From assembly GCA_014654775.1 (NCBI GenBank), contig JACVZW010000059.1, positions 50,341 to 114,340 on the forward strand: a DNA stretch of 64,000 nucleotides, read 5' to 3'. The notes under the pieces were generated by a model that worked only from the letters and a program-made list of their open reading frames with translations, was not told the origin of the DNA and ran no database searches. Source of the stretch: Paracoccaceae bacterium (GTDB taxonomy: Bacteria > Pseudomonadota > Alphaproteobacteria > Rhodobacterales > Rhodobacteraceae). The translations under genes and the position numbers were made by a program. Below, piece after piece: positions 9,106 to 18,354 of the stretch (positions within the stretch are counted from its first letter, which is position 1; each line of letters begins with the position of its first letter).

Positions 9106-10515
9106 GTGTGCGACGGTATGCAGAAAACCTTCATCGGCCCGCATCTGCGGCGCCTGCGGATCGAACGGGGCGAAACCCAAGGCGCCATGGCCAAGGCGCT
9201 GGGCATCAGCCCCTCTTACGTCAACCTTCTGGAAAACAATGAAAGATCAGTTTCCGTCTCGGTCCTGCTGCGGCTGTTCGATGTCTATGGGGTCGATTGG
9301 CGGGAAATCGCGGATGAGGACGGGACCAGCCAGCTTGCCGATCTGCGGGCGGTGATGCAGGACCCGCTGTTTGCGGAAACCCGCCCAGACCTTGCCCAGA
9401 TGCGCGCGGCTTTGGTGCATTCGCCCGGGCTGGCGGCGTCGTTTCTGCGCCTGCACAGTGCCTATCAGGCGGCGACGGACCAGCTTTTGGCGCTGACCGA
9501 AGGGGAGGCGCCGCAAATCCTGTCAACGCCCGAGGCGGCGGTGCACAATGAATTCCGCAAGCATCGGAACCATTTCCGCGAGTTGGAAGAGGCGGCGGAA
9601 GGCTTCTGGGGCAGCGCCGCGGTGGAGCCGGATGAGATCTATGTCGCGCTCAAGCGGCGATTGCGCGGACGGGTGGGTGTCACCGTGCGGCTGGTGCGGG
9701 TGGAGGATCTGCCCGACACGCTGCGCCAATATGACGAAGGGCGGCGCGAAATCCTGCTGTCCGAGGCGCTGGATCACACCAACCGCATCTTCCAACTGGT
9801 GCATATGGCGGGGCTTTTGGAGCAGCGCGCGCTGCTGGACAGCCTCGTGGCGCGGTCGGGCATCACCGATCCGCGCGGCGTGGCGCGGCTGCGGGTGGAA
9901 CTGGCAAACTATTTCGCGGCGGCCGTGCTCATGCCCTATGAGGCCTTCATGGCCGAGGCGCGGGCGACGAAATACGACCTCGATCATATCGCCACGCGCT
10001 TTGGCGTCAGTTTCGAACAGGCCTGCCACCGGGCGACGACGCTGCAGCGGGAAGGGGCGCTGGGCGTGCCGTTCTTCTTTCTGCGCATCGACAAGGGCGG
10101 GAACGTCACCAAGCGGTTCAATGCGACGGGGTTCCATCTGGCCGAACATGGCGGGGCCTGTCCGCGGCTGGATGTGCACACCAGCTTCCGCACGCCGGGG
10201 CGGATCGTGCCGCAATTCGTGGAGATGCCGGACAAGTCGCAATTCTTCGTCTTTTCCCGCACGGTGGATCGCCCGACTTGGGCGCGGCATGCGCAGGACA
10301 ACCGGCTGGCCGTGGCGATGGGCTGCGCGATCGAACACGCGCCCGAAATCGGCTATGCCGAGGCCTTTTCGGTAACGGGCGCGCGGATGACACCGGTGGG
10401 GATCAACTGCCGCATCTGCCCAAGGTCGGGCTGCGACCAGCGGGCGCATCAGGCGGTGGTGCTGTCCCAGCCCGTGGATGAAAAGCGCCGGGGCGCGACG
10501 CGGTTCGAGGTGTGA
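9106..10515 (+). CDS. Short-chain fatty acyl transcriptional regulator family (XRE HTH + ImmA/IrrE-like + C-terminal Cys-rich domain); start may be 9118
   Basis: LRRLRIERGETQGAMAKALGISPSYVNLLENNERSVSV HTH; C-terminal GINCRICPRSGCDQRAH; ScfR/RamB/PccR architecture. Confidence 0.87.
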   Translation: MCDGMQKTFIGPHLRRLRIERGETQGAMAKALGISPSYVNLLENNERSVSVSVLLRLFDVYGVDWREIADEDGTSQLADLRAVMQDPLFAETRPDLAQMRAALVHSPGLAASFLRLHSAYQAATDQLLALTEGEAPQILSTPEAAVHNEFRKHRNHFRELEEAAEGFWGSAAVEPDEIYVALKRRLRGRVGVTVRLVRVEDLPDTLRQYDEGRREILLSEALDHTNRIFQLVHMAGLLEQRALLDSLVARSGITDPRGVARLRVELANYFAAAVLMPYEAFMAEARATKYDLDHIATRFGVSFEQACHRATTLQREGALGVPFFFLRIDKGGNVTKRFNATGFHLAEHGGACPRLDVHTSFRTPGRIVPQFVEMPDKSQFFVFSRTVDRPTWARHAQDNRLAVAMGCAIEHAPEIGYAEAFSVTGARMTPVGINCRICPRSGCDQRAHQAVVLSQPVDEKRRGATRFEV

Positions 10516-10516
10516 G

Positions 10517-10598
10517 GTCCCCCCTCCCCGACCCTCCCCCGGTTCGGGGGAGGGAGACACTCCCCTCCCCGGACCGGGGAGGGGTTGGGGGAGGGGGA
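10517..10598. repeat. C/G-rich double hairpin (REP/BIME-like) between convergent genes
   Basis: CCCTCCCCCG-gtt-CGGGGGAGGG and CCCCTCCCCGG-a-CCGGGGAGGGG. Confidence 0.7.
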
Positions 10599-10624
10599 CT
10601 TCGATATCAGGAAGGGGGCCTTGA

Positions 10625-11365
10625 TCAGGCCGCCTTGGCGTAGGTGAAGCCCGCCTCGGCCATCAGGGCATCCGAGGCGGTTTCAACCACCTGCTCCAGT
10701 TCTGCCATGAAATCCGCGACGGAGCGGCCCGGCGGGATGGCGGGCAGGAATTCCACCACCGCCAGCCCCGGCTTGCGATAGATGCCGTGGCGCGGCCAGA
10801 ACACGCCCACATTGGTGGCCGCCGGGATGCAGGGCTGCGTGATCTGCTGGTAAAGAAGCCCCGTGCCCACCTTGTAGGGCATGGGCTTGCCAGGGGCGAC
10901 GCGGGTGCCCTGCGGATAGATGATCAACTGTCCCGGCACGGCGGAGCCTGCGGCGACGGCCTTCTTCATCTCGGCAATGGCGCGGCCCTTCTTGCCGCGA
11001 TCCACTGGAATGCAGCCGATCCGCCACGCGTAAAAGCCAAGAAGGGGCGTCCAGCGCAACTCCTTCTTCATGATGAATTTCGGGCGGCGGACGACGGAAC
11101 AGATCAGGATGATGTCGAAGAAACTTTGATGCTTGGAGGCGATCAGAACCTCGCCCTCGGGCACTTGCCCGCGAATCTCGGACCGCAGGCCGATCATCAG
11201 ATGCGCCGTCAGCCGCACATAGCGGCAATAGGCGTGGATGCCCGCCCATGCGCCGTTGCGGCTGAGGATGGCATAGGGGGCATAGGCGAAGGCGTAGATC
11301 ACCATCGCCAGATACATCTGGATGATGAACAGAAGCGACATCAGCCAGCGCAGCGCATAGGTCAT
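10625..11365 (-). CDS. plsC: 1-acyl-sn-glycerol-3-phosphate acyltransferase
   Basis: MTYALRWLMSLLFIIQMYL...ASKHQSFFDIILIC (HX4D) ...IIYPQGTRVAPG. Confidence 0.88.
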   Translation of the reverse strand: MTYALRWLMSLLFIIQMYLAMVIYAFAYAPYAILSRNGAWAGIHAYCRYVRLTAHLMIGLRSEIRGQVPEGEVLIASKHQSFFDIILICSVVRRPKFIMKKELRWTPLLGFYAWRIGCIPVDRGKKGRAIAEMKKAVAAGSAVPGQLIIYPQGTRVAPGKPMPYKVGTGLLYQQITQPCIPAATNVGVFWPRHGIYRKPGLAVVEFLPAIPPGRSVADFMAELEQVVETASDALMAEAGFTYAKAA

Positions 11366-12258
11366 GGCAGTTCCCGAAGCTTGCGGAAGGCCGCGGCCCC
11401 CGTGGCCAGCAGCGCGACAAGCGCCGCGACCGGGGGTAGCAGAAGCGGCAGCAGCCATCCAGCCCCCTGAAAGCCAAGGCCGGTAAGGAAGCCGCCCGCC
11501 TCATCCACCGGGGGCAGCAGGGCGATGCCGATCATCCCCGCCGCTGCACCGACCGCGGAACCGGCCAGCGCGCGCAGGGTGAAGCGGCGTACGAAGGCGG
11601 CGGCGATATAGTCGTCCTGCGCGCCCACCACCCGCAGCACGCGGATCACCTGCGCATTGGCGGCAAGGGCTGCATTGGCGGCAAGCGTGATCATCGCGGC
11701 CATCGCCGCGCCGATCAGCACGATGGACAGTCCGCCCAGCAGGTTCAGCCGCGCGGCAGCCGTGGCCAGCGGTCGGCGCCAGCGGGTGTGATCATCCAGC
11801 ACGGCCCCCGGTGCCTCGGCCAGAAGGCGCTGGCGGAGACCTTCGCCATCATAGCCTTCGGGGGCTTCGGTCACCTCCACCAGACGGGGCAGCGGCAGGG
11901 CGTCGACGGGAAGGTCGGGGCCGAACCACGGGGTCAGAAGGGCGCGCTGTTCGTCATCCGTCAGGGCGCGGGCTTCTGCGATGCCCGGGGTGGTGCGCAG
12001 CACTTCCAGAACGGCGGCGGTTTGCGCCGCCATCTGGTCGGGCGGGGCGCTGATGCGGATGGTCGCCGTGCGCGACAGCGCATCGGACCAGCGGTCGGAC
12101 AACCGGTCAGCGGCCATCGACAGGGCAAGGGCGAAGACGGCAAGGAAGGTCATCGCCCCGGCGGTGAAGCCCGTCAGCCATGCGGTATGGCCGGTGGGCG
12201 GGACCACGCGGTCGGCCTGCCGGTCGGGGGTGAGGAAGAGGCGGAGGCGGTCGATCAC
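11362..12258 (-). CDS. ftsX: Cell division protein FtsX (permease)
   Basis: Four TM, FtsX-like core, directly downstream of ftsE with overlapping stop/start. Confidence 0.88.
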   Translation of the reverse strand: MIDRLRLFLTPDRQADRVVPPTGHTAWLTGFTAGAMTFLAVFALALSMAADRLSDRWSDALSRTATIRISAPPDQMAAQTAAVLEVLRTTPGIAEARALTDDEQRALLTPWFGPDLPVDALPLPRLVEVTEAPEGYDGEGLRQRLLAEAPGAVLDDHTRWRRPLATAAARLNLLGGLSIVLIGAAMAAMITLAANAALAANAQVIRVLRVVGAQDDYIAAAFVRRFTLRALAGSAVGAAAGMIGIALLPPVDEAGGFLTGLGFQGAGWLLPLLLPPVAALVALLATGAAAFRKLRELP

Positions 12259-12926
12259 AGGTCGGCCCCCGCAAGCTGGATTCGGCGGTTGCGGATGCGC
12301 AGCACGCGCGCGGCGACCTGATTTTTCGCGGTGCGGATCAGGTTCATGTCATGGGTGGCAACGAGGATGGTCTTGCCCATCTTGTTCAACTCCACCAGCA
12401 GGGTCAGAAGGCGCAGCGACATCTCCCAGTCAAGGTTGCCGGTCGGCTCATCCGCAAGGATCACGTCGGGGCCCATGATGACGGCCCGCGCCAGCGCCGC
12501 GCGCTGGCGTTCCCCGCCTGAAAGCTGCGGTGGCAGGGCATCGGCCAGTTGGCCGAGGCCCACCCAAGCGAGAAGGTCGGTTAGGTCGCGCGGATCGCCC
12601 GCCCGCCCCGATACGGTCAGCGGCAACGAGACATTGGCCGCCATCGGCAGATGATCAAGGAACTGCACATCCTGATGCACCACCCCGATCCGCCGCCGCG
12701 TGCGGGCGACATCATCGCGGGTCAGGCTGCGAACATCGCGGTCGAAGATCGTCACGCGTCCCGCGGTGGCCTGCAACTCGGCATAGGCCAGTTTCAGGAA
12801 TGTCGTCTTGCCCGCGCCGGAGGGTCCGGTCAGAAAATGAAAAGATCCTGGGGCAAGGCGCAGGGTGACCTCAGAAAGAAGCTCTCCCCCGCCGTAATTA
12901 TAGGCGACGTTGTCGAAGGCGATCAC
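12255..12926 (-). CDS. ftsE: Cell division ATP-binding protein FtsE
   Basis: MIAFDNVAYNYGGGELLSEVTLRLAPGSFHFLTGPSGAGKTT...LSGGERQRAALARAVIMGPDVILADEPTGNLD. Confidence 0.95.
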   Translation of the reverse strand: MIAFDNVAYNYGGGELLSEVTLRLAPGSFHFLTGPSGAGKTTFLKLAYAELQATAGRVTIFDRDVRSLTRDDVARTRRRIGVVHQDVQFLDHLPMAANVSLPLTVSGRAGDPRDLTDLLAWVGLGQLADALPPQLSGGERQRAALARAVIMGPDVILADEPTGNLDWEMSLRLLTLLVELNKMGKTILVATHDMNLIRTAKNQVAARVLRIRNRRIQLAGADL

Positions 12927-13116
12927 GAGTATTCACTGCCCCTTGCTTGCGGGCCCTTGCCTGCGCAGGCAGCATTGCCCAAGGTGGCGGCGGTTGCAAT
13001 GCGGGCTGACTGGCGGTTGTGGTGCCGGTGGGTTGGTGTCATCTTGCGGCGACGGTGGGTCTTGCGGCGAAAGCCGGGGCTGATCTGGGGCTTGGGTGAA
13101 CTTGGGGTAGTGGCGA

Positions 13117-14034
13117 ATGCGGCTCATCTGTCCGAACTGCGACGCGGAATACGAGGTGGAGGATTCCGCCATTCCGGATACCGGGCGGGACGTGCAATGT
13201 TCGAATTGCGGTCATGCCTGGTTCCAGCTTCCGCCTGAGATCGAACTGGCGCTGGAGCAGGAAGACGAACTTTTCGGTCAGGCGGCAGCTGCCGACCCGG
13301 CCATGGCCGGACCTGTTGCCGCGCCCGAACCGATGCGGGACCCCGCACCCGCGCAGGAGGACGCAGAGGCGGTGCTGGCCGCCGCCCTGAAGGCCGATCC
13401 GCCCAAGGCCGCGTCGGCTGGCCCCGTGCCCTCCGATCCGCCGCGTCGGACGCTGGACGACAATCTGATGACAATCCTGCGCGAAGAGGCCGAGCGGGAG
13501 GCCGCCGCGCGCCGCAGCGAGGGCAGCGCGATCGAGACGCAGCCTGATCTGGGCCTTGCCGCGCCGCCCGCCCCGCCGCCCTCGGCCCCCCCGGCGGGCG
13601 GAGGTCTGGCCGGTGCTGCGCGCCGGATCGCACAGATGCAGGGGATCGATCCCGATGCTGCGCCCGCCGCCCCGCCGCGCCCCGCCGCGCGGCGCGATCT
13701 GTTGCCGGACATCGAAGAGATCAACTCCTCGCTCAAGGGCAACGAGGCCCCGGTCGAGACTTGGGACGAGGATCGCCCCGGTGCCGCCGCCGCCGCCGAG
13801 GCGCGCGGCTTCCGCAGCGGTTTCGCGCTGGCGCTGTTCGCTGCGGTGATCTTGCTGGCGGCCTATGTCGCCGCGCCGCAGATCAAGGCGCAGATTCCCG
13901 CGCTGGCCGGAGGTCTGGATGCCTATGTTGCCGGGGTGGACGGGCTTCGCCTGTGGCTTGATGGCGCGATGCGCGCGGCCACCGACCTGCTGCGCGGCAT
14001 GACCGCCAGCGAGGGGGGCGTGGCGGGCGGCTAA
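13117..14034 (+). CDS. Zinc-ribbon (MJ0042-type) domain membrane protein
   Basis: MRLICPNCDAEYEVEDSAIPDTGRDVQCSNCGHAWFQ at N-terminus, Pro/Ala-rich linker, TM near C-terminus. Confidence 0.85.
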   Translation: MRLICPNCDAEYEVEDSAIPDTGRDVQCSNCGHAWFQLPPEIELALEQEDELFGQAAAADPAMAGPVAAPEPMRDPAPAQEDAEAVLAAALKADPPKAASAGPVPSDPPRRTLDDNLMTILREEAEREAAARRSEGSAIETQPDLGLAAPPAPPPSAPPAGGGLAGAARRIAQMQGIDPDAAPAAPPRPAARRDLLPDIEEINSSLKGNEAPVETWDEDRPGAAAAAEARGFRSGFALALFAAVILLAAYVAAPQIKAQIPALAGGLDAYVAGVDGLRLWLDGAMRAATDLLRGMTASEGGVAGG

Positions 14035-14047
14035 GGCCGCCCCAGCC

Positions 14048-16564
14048 CTAAAACTGATCCAAGAGGCGGCGCAGGTAATCCCTTTCGCTTTCGGGTCGGG
14101 CCTGTTCGCCAGACCGGCGGCGGATTTCGTCAAGGATATCCTGCGCGCGGCGATAGACATCCTCGCCCTGCAGCATGTTGCGGTCCGATCCGATGCGGGC
14201 CGAATTGCCCGGTTCGCGCCCAAGCGGATCGCGCTGGCCATTGGGATCGGCCTGCCCGAATTCCTGCCCGCGTTCGGCATCGCCCTGCTGCTGCTGTTCC
14301 TCGGCCATCGCATCGCCGAATTGCCGCATGCCGTCGCGCATGGCTTCCATCGCCTCGGCCTGCCGATCCAGCGCGCCGGGAAGATCGCCGTCGCGCAGCG
14401 CCTCTTCCGCCTCTTCCATCGCGCGGCCTGCACGATCCAACTGGCGACGGCCCTCTTCGCCCGCCTCGCTGCCATCGCCCGGAAGCTGGCCACCCTGCAG
14501 CCGGCCCAGACGATCGCGCAATTCCTGCTGGCGTTCGGCAAGGCTCCGCCCTTCGCCTTCGCCTTGACCTTCGCCTTCGCCCTGCTGGCCTTCGCCTTGC
14601 TGCTGGCCGGGCTGCTGGCCGTCATTGCCCTCTTGCCCGTCCTGCAGATCGCGGAAGGCATCGTCCGACAGGCCCTGCTGGCCACGCAGCGTATCCTGCA
14701 ATTCGCGCATGGCCTGCTGACCCGGGCCACCCTGCCCTTGCCCCTGCCCTTCGCCCTGCGCGACCTGCATGTTCTCCATCAACTGGCGCAGCATCTCCAT
14801 CAATTCCTGCGCCTCGGCCATGCGGCCCTCTTCCATCAGGCGCTGCAATTCATCCAGCATCTGCTGCAGCTGGTCGCCCGACATCTCCATCCCTTCCATG
14901 TTCTGGGAAAGCTGGCTGTCAGGATTGCGCTCTGCCTCTTCGGCCAGTTCGCGCATGTAATCGTTCAGCGCCTCGCGCAGTTCCTGCATCAGTTGTTCGA
15001 TTTCGGACGGATCGGCCCCGTTCCGCATCGCTTCGTCCAAACGATCCTGCGCGCGGCGCAGGCGTTCCATCGCCGAGGCGAGATCGCCTTCCTCCACCAG
15101 AAGGGCGATTTCCCACAGTTCGGCGGCGATGGCATCGCGCGCATCGGGCGATAGACTGGCCTGCTGCGCCTCCAGATCCCGCATTAGGACCCGCAGACGT
15201 AGATAGGCGCGCTGGTTGCGGATCAGGTCTTCGGGGCGGTGAGTGACGGCCTTCAGGACCTGCGCGGCGCGGGGCGCATTGGCGCGGGTCCACAGAAGAT
15301 CGCGCCGCATCTCGATCAGGGCGGCGGCGAGGGGATCGAAAAAGCGCTTGGCGGGCAGGGTCAGGCGCACGGGTTCGGCGCTGCCCTCTTGCCCTGCGGC
15401 ATCGTCCACGGTGAAGGTCATGGCGACAGGCAGATTGGCGAAGGGATGCTGCGACAGATCGTCGACCAGCGTCTCGGCAATCTGAGCGCGGTCGCCCGTC
15501 ATCGGCATGGGCAGGTCAAGCACGACGGGTTCGCGCGGTTCGGGGTCTGCCGCAAGGCCAAAGCGGCGGTCCACGGCGGGCAGATCCAGCGCAATGCTGA
15601 CCCGGCCCGAGGCCACGCCGTAATCATCCGTCGCGGCGAATTCCATGGTGAATTGGCCGTCGCCTTCGCGTTCGGCGCTTTCGGCAGGGGTGACGGCGGG
15701 GGCCATATCGGGCGTGGCGATGAACCGCCATGTCCGCCCGCCGGGGCCGCCCACCGTCACCTCGCCGCTGCGTTCCAGCGTGAAGTCGTGCAGCGGGTCC
15801 GAGGCGGGGGGCACATCCGTCCCCGTCCGGCCCGACACGGTTTCCGACAGCGTAAGCTCGCCCACCTCGCCATATAGGCGGAATTGCAGCCGCGTGCCCA
15901 CAGGCAGGTCGAGGCTGCCCTCGGCAATGTCGTTCAGATAGAGCGACGGCTTGCCCGTATAGGCGGGCGGCTGCGCCCAGCCTTCCCAAGCCGGGCCTGC
16001 CGCAAGCGCGTTCCCCGCACCGGGGGCCAGCGCCTCGACCGAGGTGACGCGCCAGAGCGAGCCGAAGATCATCGCCATGACGAAAGCCGTCAGCGCGACA
16101 TAGCGCAGCGCGAAAGGGTCGCGACGGGCGAGTTTCAGATCGGGTTCGACAGGGCGCGCGGTGGCGGCGCGGGCCGCCATGCGGGCGCGGTGCGCCTGCC
16201 AGACGGCGAGCGAGGCCGGATCATCCCCGCCGATCGCCTGCGTGTCGGTCAGGGCGGCGATGGGCTGGCCGGGCAGGCGGGAATCGAGACGCACCAGCGC
16301 CTCGGCCCGCGTCGGTCGGCGGAAGGCGCGCAGCCCGCGCCAAAGCGTCGCCAAAGCGGCGGCCAGCGCAAGAATCAACGCGAACCATGCCGCCTCTAGC
16401 GGCAGGTGATCCTGCAGGCCGAAGGACAGGGCCGAAAGGGCAATGAGCAGGACTGTCCAGAACGGCCAGAAGCAGCGCGCCAGCCGTTCTGCCCAAAGGC
16501 CCAGCAGCGTCAGCCGCAGTGGGCGGGATAGGGCCGAAAGGGTGCTGTCCTGATGCTGTGTCAT
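14048..16564 (-). CDS. DUF4175/TIGR02302 family membrane protein with Q/G/E-rich C-terminal region
   Basis: 838 aa; N-terminal TMs; C-terminal GQGQGQGGPGQQ...QQPGQQQGEGQQGEGEGQGEGEG. Confidence 0.82.
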   Translation of the reverse strand: MTQHQDSTLSALSRPLRLTLLGLWAERLARCFWPFWTVLLIALSALSFGLQDHLPLEAAWFALILALAAALATLWRGLRAFRRPTRAEALVRLDSRLPGQPIAALTDTQAIGGDDPASLAVWQAHRARMAARAATARPVEPDLKLARRDPFALRYVALTAFVMAMIFGSLWRVTSVEALAPGAGNALAAGPAWEGWAQPPAYTGKPSLYLNDIAEGSLDLPVGTRLQFRLYGEVGELTLSETVSGRTGTDVPPASDPLHDFTLERSGEVTVGGPGGRTWRFIATPDMAPAVTPAESAEREGDGQFTMEFAATDDYGVASGRVSIALDLPAVDRRFGLAADPEPREPVVLDLPMPMTGDRAQIAETLVDDLSQHPFANLPVAMTFTVDDAAGQEGSAEPVRLTLPAKRFFDPLAAALIEMRRDLLWTRANAPRAAQVLKAVTHRPEDLIRNQRAYLRLRVLMRDLEAQQASLSPDARDAIAAELWEIALLVEEGDLASAMERLRRAQDRLDEAMRNGADPSEIEQLMQELREALNDYMRELAEEAERNPDSQLSQNMEGMEMSGDQLQQMLDELQRLMEEGRMAEAQELMEMLRQLMENMQVAQGEGQGQGQGGPGQQAMRELQDTLRGQQGLSDDAFRDLQDGQEGNDGQQPGQQQGEGQQGEGEGQGEGEGRSLAERQQELRDRLGRLQGGQLPGDGSEAGEEGRRQLDRAGRAMEEAEEALRDGDLPGALDRQAEAMEAMRDGMRQFGDAMAEEQQQQGDAERGQEFGQADPNGQRDPLGREPGNSARIGSDRNMLQGEDVYRRAQDILDEIRRRSGEQARPESERDYLRRLLDQF

Positions 16565-16609
16565 CCGTTCGGGCGGGGCCTTTGTCGCGTCTGGCGCGGC
16601 AAGGCCGCC

Positions 16610-17875
16610 TTACAACCACGTGGGGATGGTATCGCGGTTCAGGATTTCGTCAAAGGTCGGTCTTTCCCGAATGACAGCGAAGTGATCCCCTTTCACCAGA
16701 ACCTCGGGCACGAGCGGGCGCGAATTGTATTCCGATGCCATCACCGCACCATAGGCCCCGGCCGAACGGAAGGCGACAAGGTCGCCTTCGCCCAGCGCGG
16801 GCAGGTCGCGAGCCTTGGCAAAGGTGTCGCCCGTCTCGCAGACCGGACCCACAACATCGAAGGGCTGGGTGGGGGCGGCGGGCGGCGGTTCGGTGACCGG
16901 GACGATGTCGTGATGCGCGCCGTACATGGACGGGCGCACGAGGTCGTTCATCGCGGCGTCGAGGATCAGGAAATCCCGCCCTTCACCGTTCTTGACATAG
17001 ATCACCGAGGCGACCAGCAGCCCGGCATTGCCAGAGATCAGGCGACCGGGTTCGATCTCTATCTCGCAGCCCAGATCACCTACGGTACGCTTGATCAGCG
17101 CGCCGTAATCGGTGGGCAGCGGCGGGGCCTCGTTTGACCGAGTATAGGGAATGCCCAAGCCACCGCCCAGATCGAGGCGACGGATGTCATGGCCCTCGCT
17201 CCGCAAGCGACGGGTCAGATCGGCCACCTTGAGATAGGCCTGTTCAAAGGGTTCCAGCTCGGTCAGCTGGCTGCCGATATGGACGTCGATCCCGATCACG
17301 TCGATCCCCGGCAGGCGGGCCGCCTCGGCATAGACCTCGGACGCGCGGTCGATGGGGATGCCGAACTTGTTCTCTTTCTTGCCTGTCGCGATCTTTTCAT
17401 GCGTGCGGGCATCGACGTCGGGATTGACGCGGATGGTGATGGGTGCCGTCGCGCCCAGCGACGCGGCCACTTCGGACAGGGCGCGCAGTTCCGGCTCGCT
17501 TTCCACGTTGAATTGACGAATGCCGCCCGTCAGGGCCAGACGCATCTCTTCCCGCGTTTTGCCGACGCCGGAGAAGACGATCCGCTCTCCCGGAACGCCC
17601 GCCGCCCGGGCACGGCGGTATTCACCGCCCGAGACCACATCCATCCCCGCACCAAGATCCCCCAGCAGCTTCAGCACCGCCACGTTGGACAGCGACTTGA
17701 TGGCAAAGCAGACGAGGTGCGGCAGCGGCGACAGCGCCTCGGTGAAGAGGTGGTAATGCCGCGTCAGGGTGGCGGCGGAATAGACATAGAAGGGCGTGCC
17801 CACCTGCGCCGCGATGTCGGCAATCGGCACATCCTCGGCATGCAGGGTGCCGTTGCGATACAGGAAATGGTCCAT
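16610..17875 (-). CDS. lysA: Diaminopimelate decarboxylase
   Basis: MDHFLYRNGTLHAEDVPIADIAAQVGTPFYVYSAATLTRHY...FAIKSLSNVAVLKLL...GLGIPY...CETGDTFA. Confidence 0.95.
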   Translation of the reverse strand: MDHFLYRNGTLHAEDVPIADIAAQVGTPFYVYSAATLTRHYHLFTEALSPLPHLVCFAIKSLSNVAVLKLLGDLGAGMDVVSGGEYRRARAAGVPGERIVFSGVGKTREEMRLALTGGIRQFNVESEPELRALSEVAASLGATAPITIRVNPDVDARTHEKIATGKKENKFGIPIDRASEVYAEAARLPGIDVIGIDVHIGSQLTELEPFEQAYLKVADLTRRLRSEGHDIRRLDLGGGLGIPYTRSNEAPPLPTDYGALIKRTVGDLGCEIEIEPGRLISGNAGLLVASVIYVKNGEGRDFLILDAAMNDLVRPSMYGAHHDIVPVTEPPPAAPTQPFDVVGPVCETGDTFAKARDLPALGEGDLVAFRSAGAYGAVMASEYNSRPLVPEVLVKGDHFAVIRERPTFDEILNRDTIPTWL

Positions 17876-17952
17876 CCGTCGGCCCCTGCGGAAAACACGT
17901 GTCGCCCGTTGCTATAACAGACACCGCCGGGGGCGCAATTCGCGGCTGGGGC

Positions 17953-18031
17953 CGAAAAATTTTCGTCCGAAAATTTTTCGCACCGCTCTGCCTTGGCAGA
18001 GCGGCGAAGATTTTTCGGACGAAAAATCTTC
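17953..18031. repeat. Three consecutive perfect palindromic hairpins
   Basis: CGAAAAATTTTCG-TC-CGAAAATTTTTCG; CCGCTCTGCC-TT-GGCAGAGCGG; GAAGATTTTTCG-GA-CGAAAAATCTTC. Confidence 0.9.
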
Positions 18032-18042
18032 CTTCGCGGGCT

Positions 18043-18354
18043 TCAGCCCGCGCGGCGCAGCAGCAGGTAAAGCGGCAGGCCACAGCTGACCCCGATGCAG
18101 AAGGTGGCCGGGATGGCCACCAGCCCCCGCCAATTCCGCTGCGCGATGCATTCCGCGATCACCCAGACGGTCAGGGTGACGGCGGCGATGGTCAGGTCCC
18201 ATGTCAGCCCCGTGGTGGAGGCGTTGACATACCATGCGTCGATCAGACCCGAGAGGCCCGTCCCTGTCTCGCGCATGTAGGTGACGAACCAGTACATCGG
18301 ATGCACCGCACCCCAGACGGCCAGTGCCAGCCAGACCCAGCGCATCGGTGTCAT
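18043..18354 (-). CDS. DUF2834-like small membrane protein
   Basis: MTPMRWVWLALAVWGAVHPMYWFVTYMRETGTGLSGLIDAWYVNASTTGLTWDLTIAAVTLTVWVIAEC; start overlaps upstream lipoprotein stop. Confidence 0.75.
   Translation of the reverse strand: MTPMRWVWLALAVWGAVHPMYWFVTYMRETGTGLSGLIDAWYVNASTTGLTWDLTIAAVTLTVWVIAECIAQRNWRGLVAIPATFCIGVSCGLPLYLLLRRAG

Noticed and set aside
8956-9180. N-terminal extension of the sgaA ORF to 9180
   Set aside because: Would cover the intergenic operator region and the start of the divergent regulator; MKTGTQHLYIPGPTNVP at 8955 is the canonical SgaA start
13039-14730. 563-aa - strand ORF
   Set aside because: Spans antisense of the zinc-ribbon gene and an alternative frame of the DUF4175 gene; Ala/Arg-rich low-complexity
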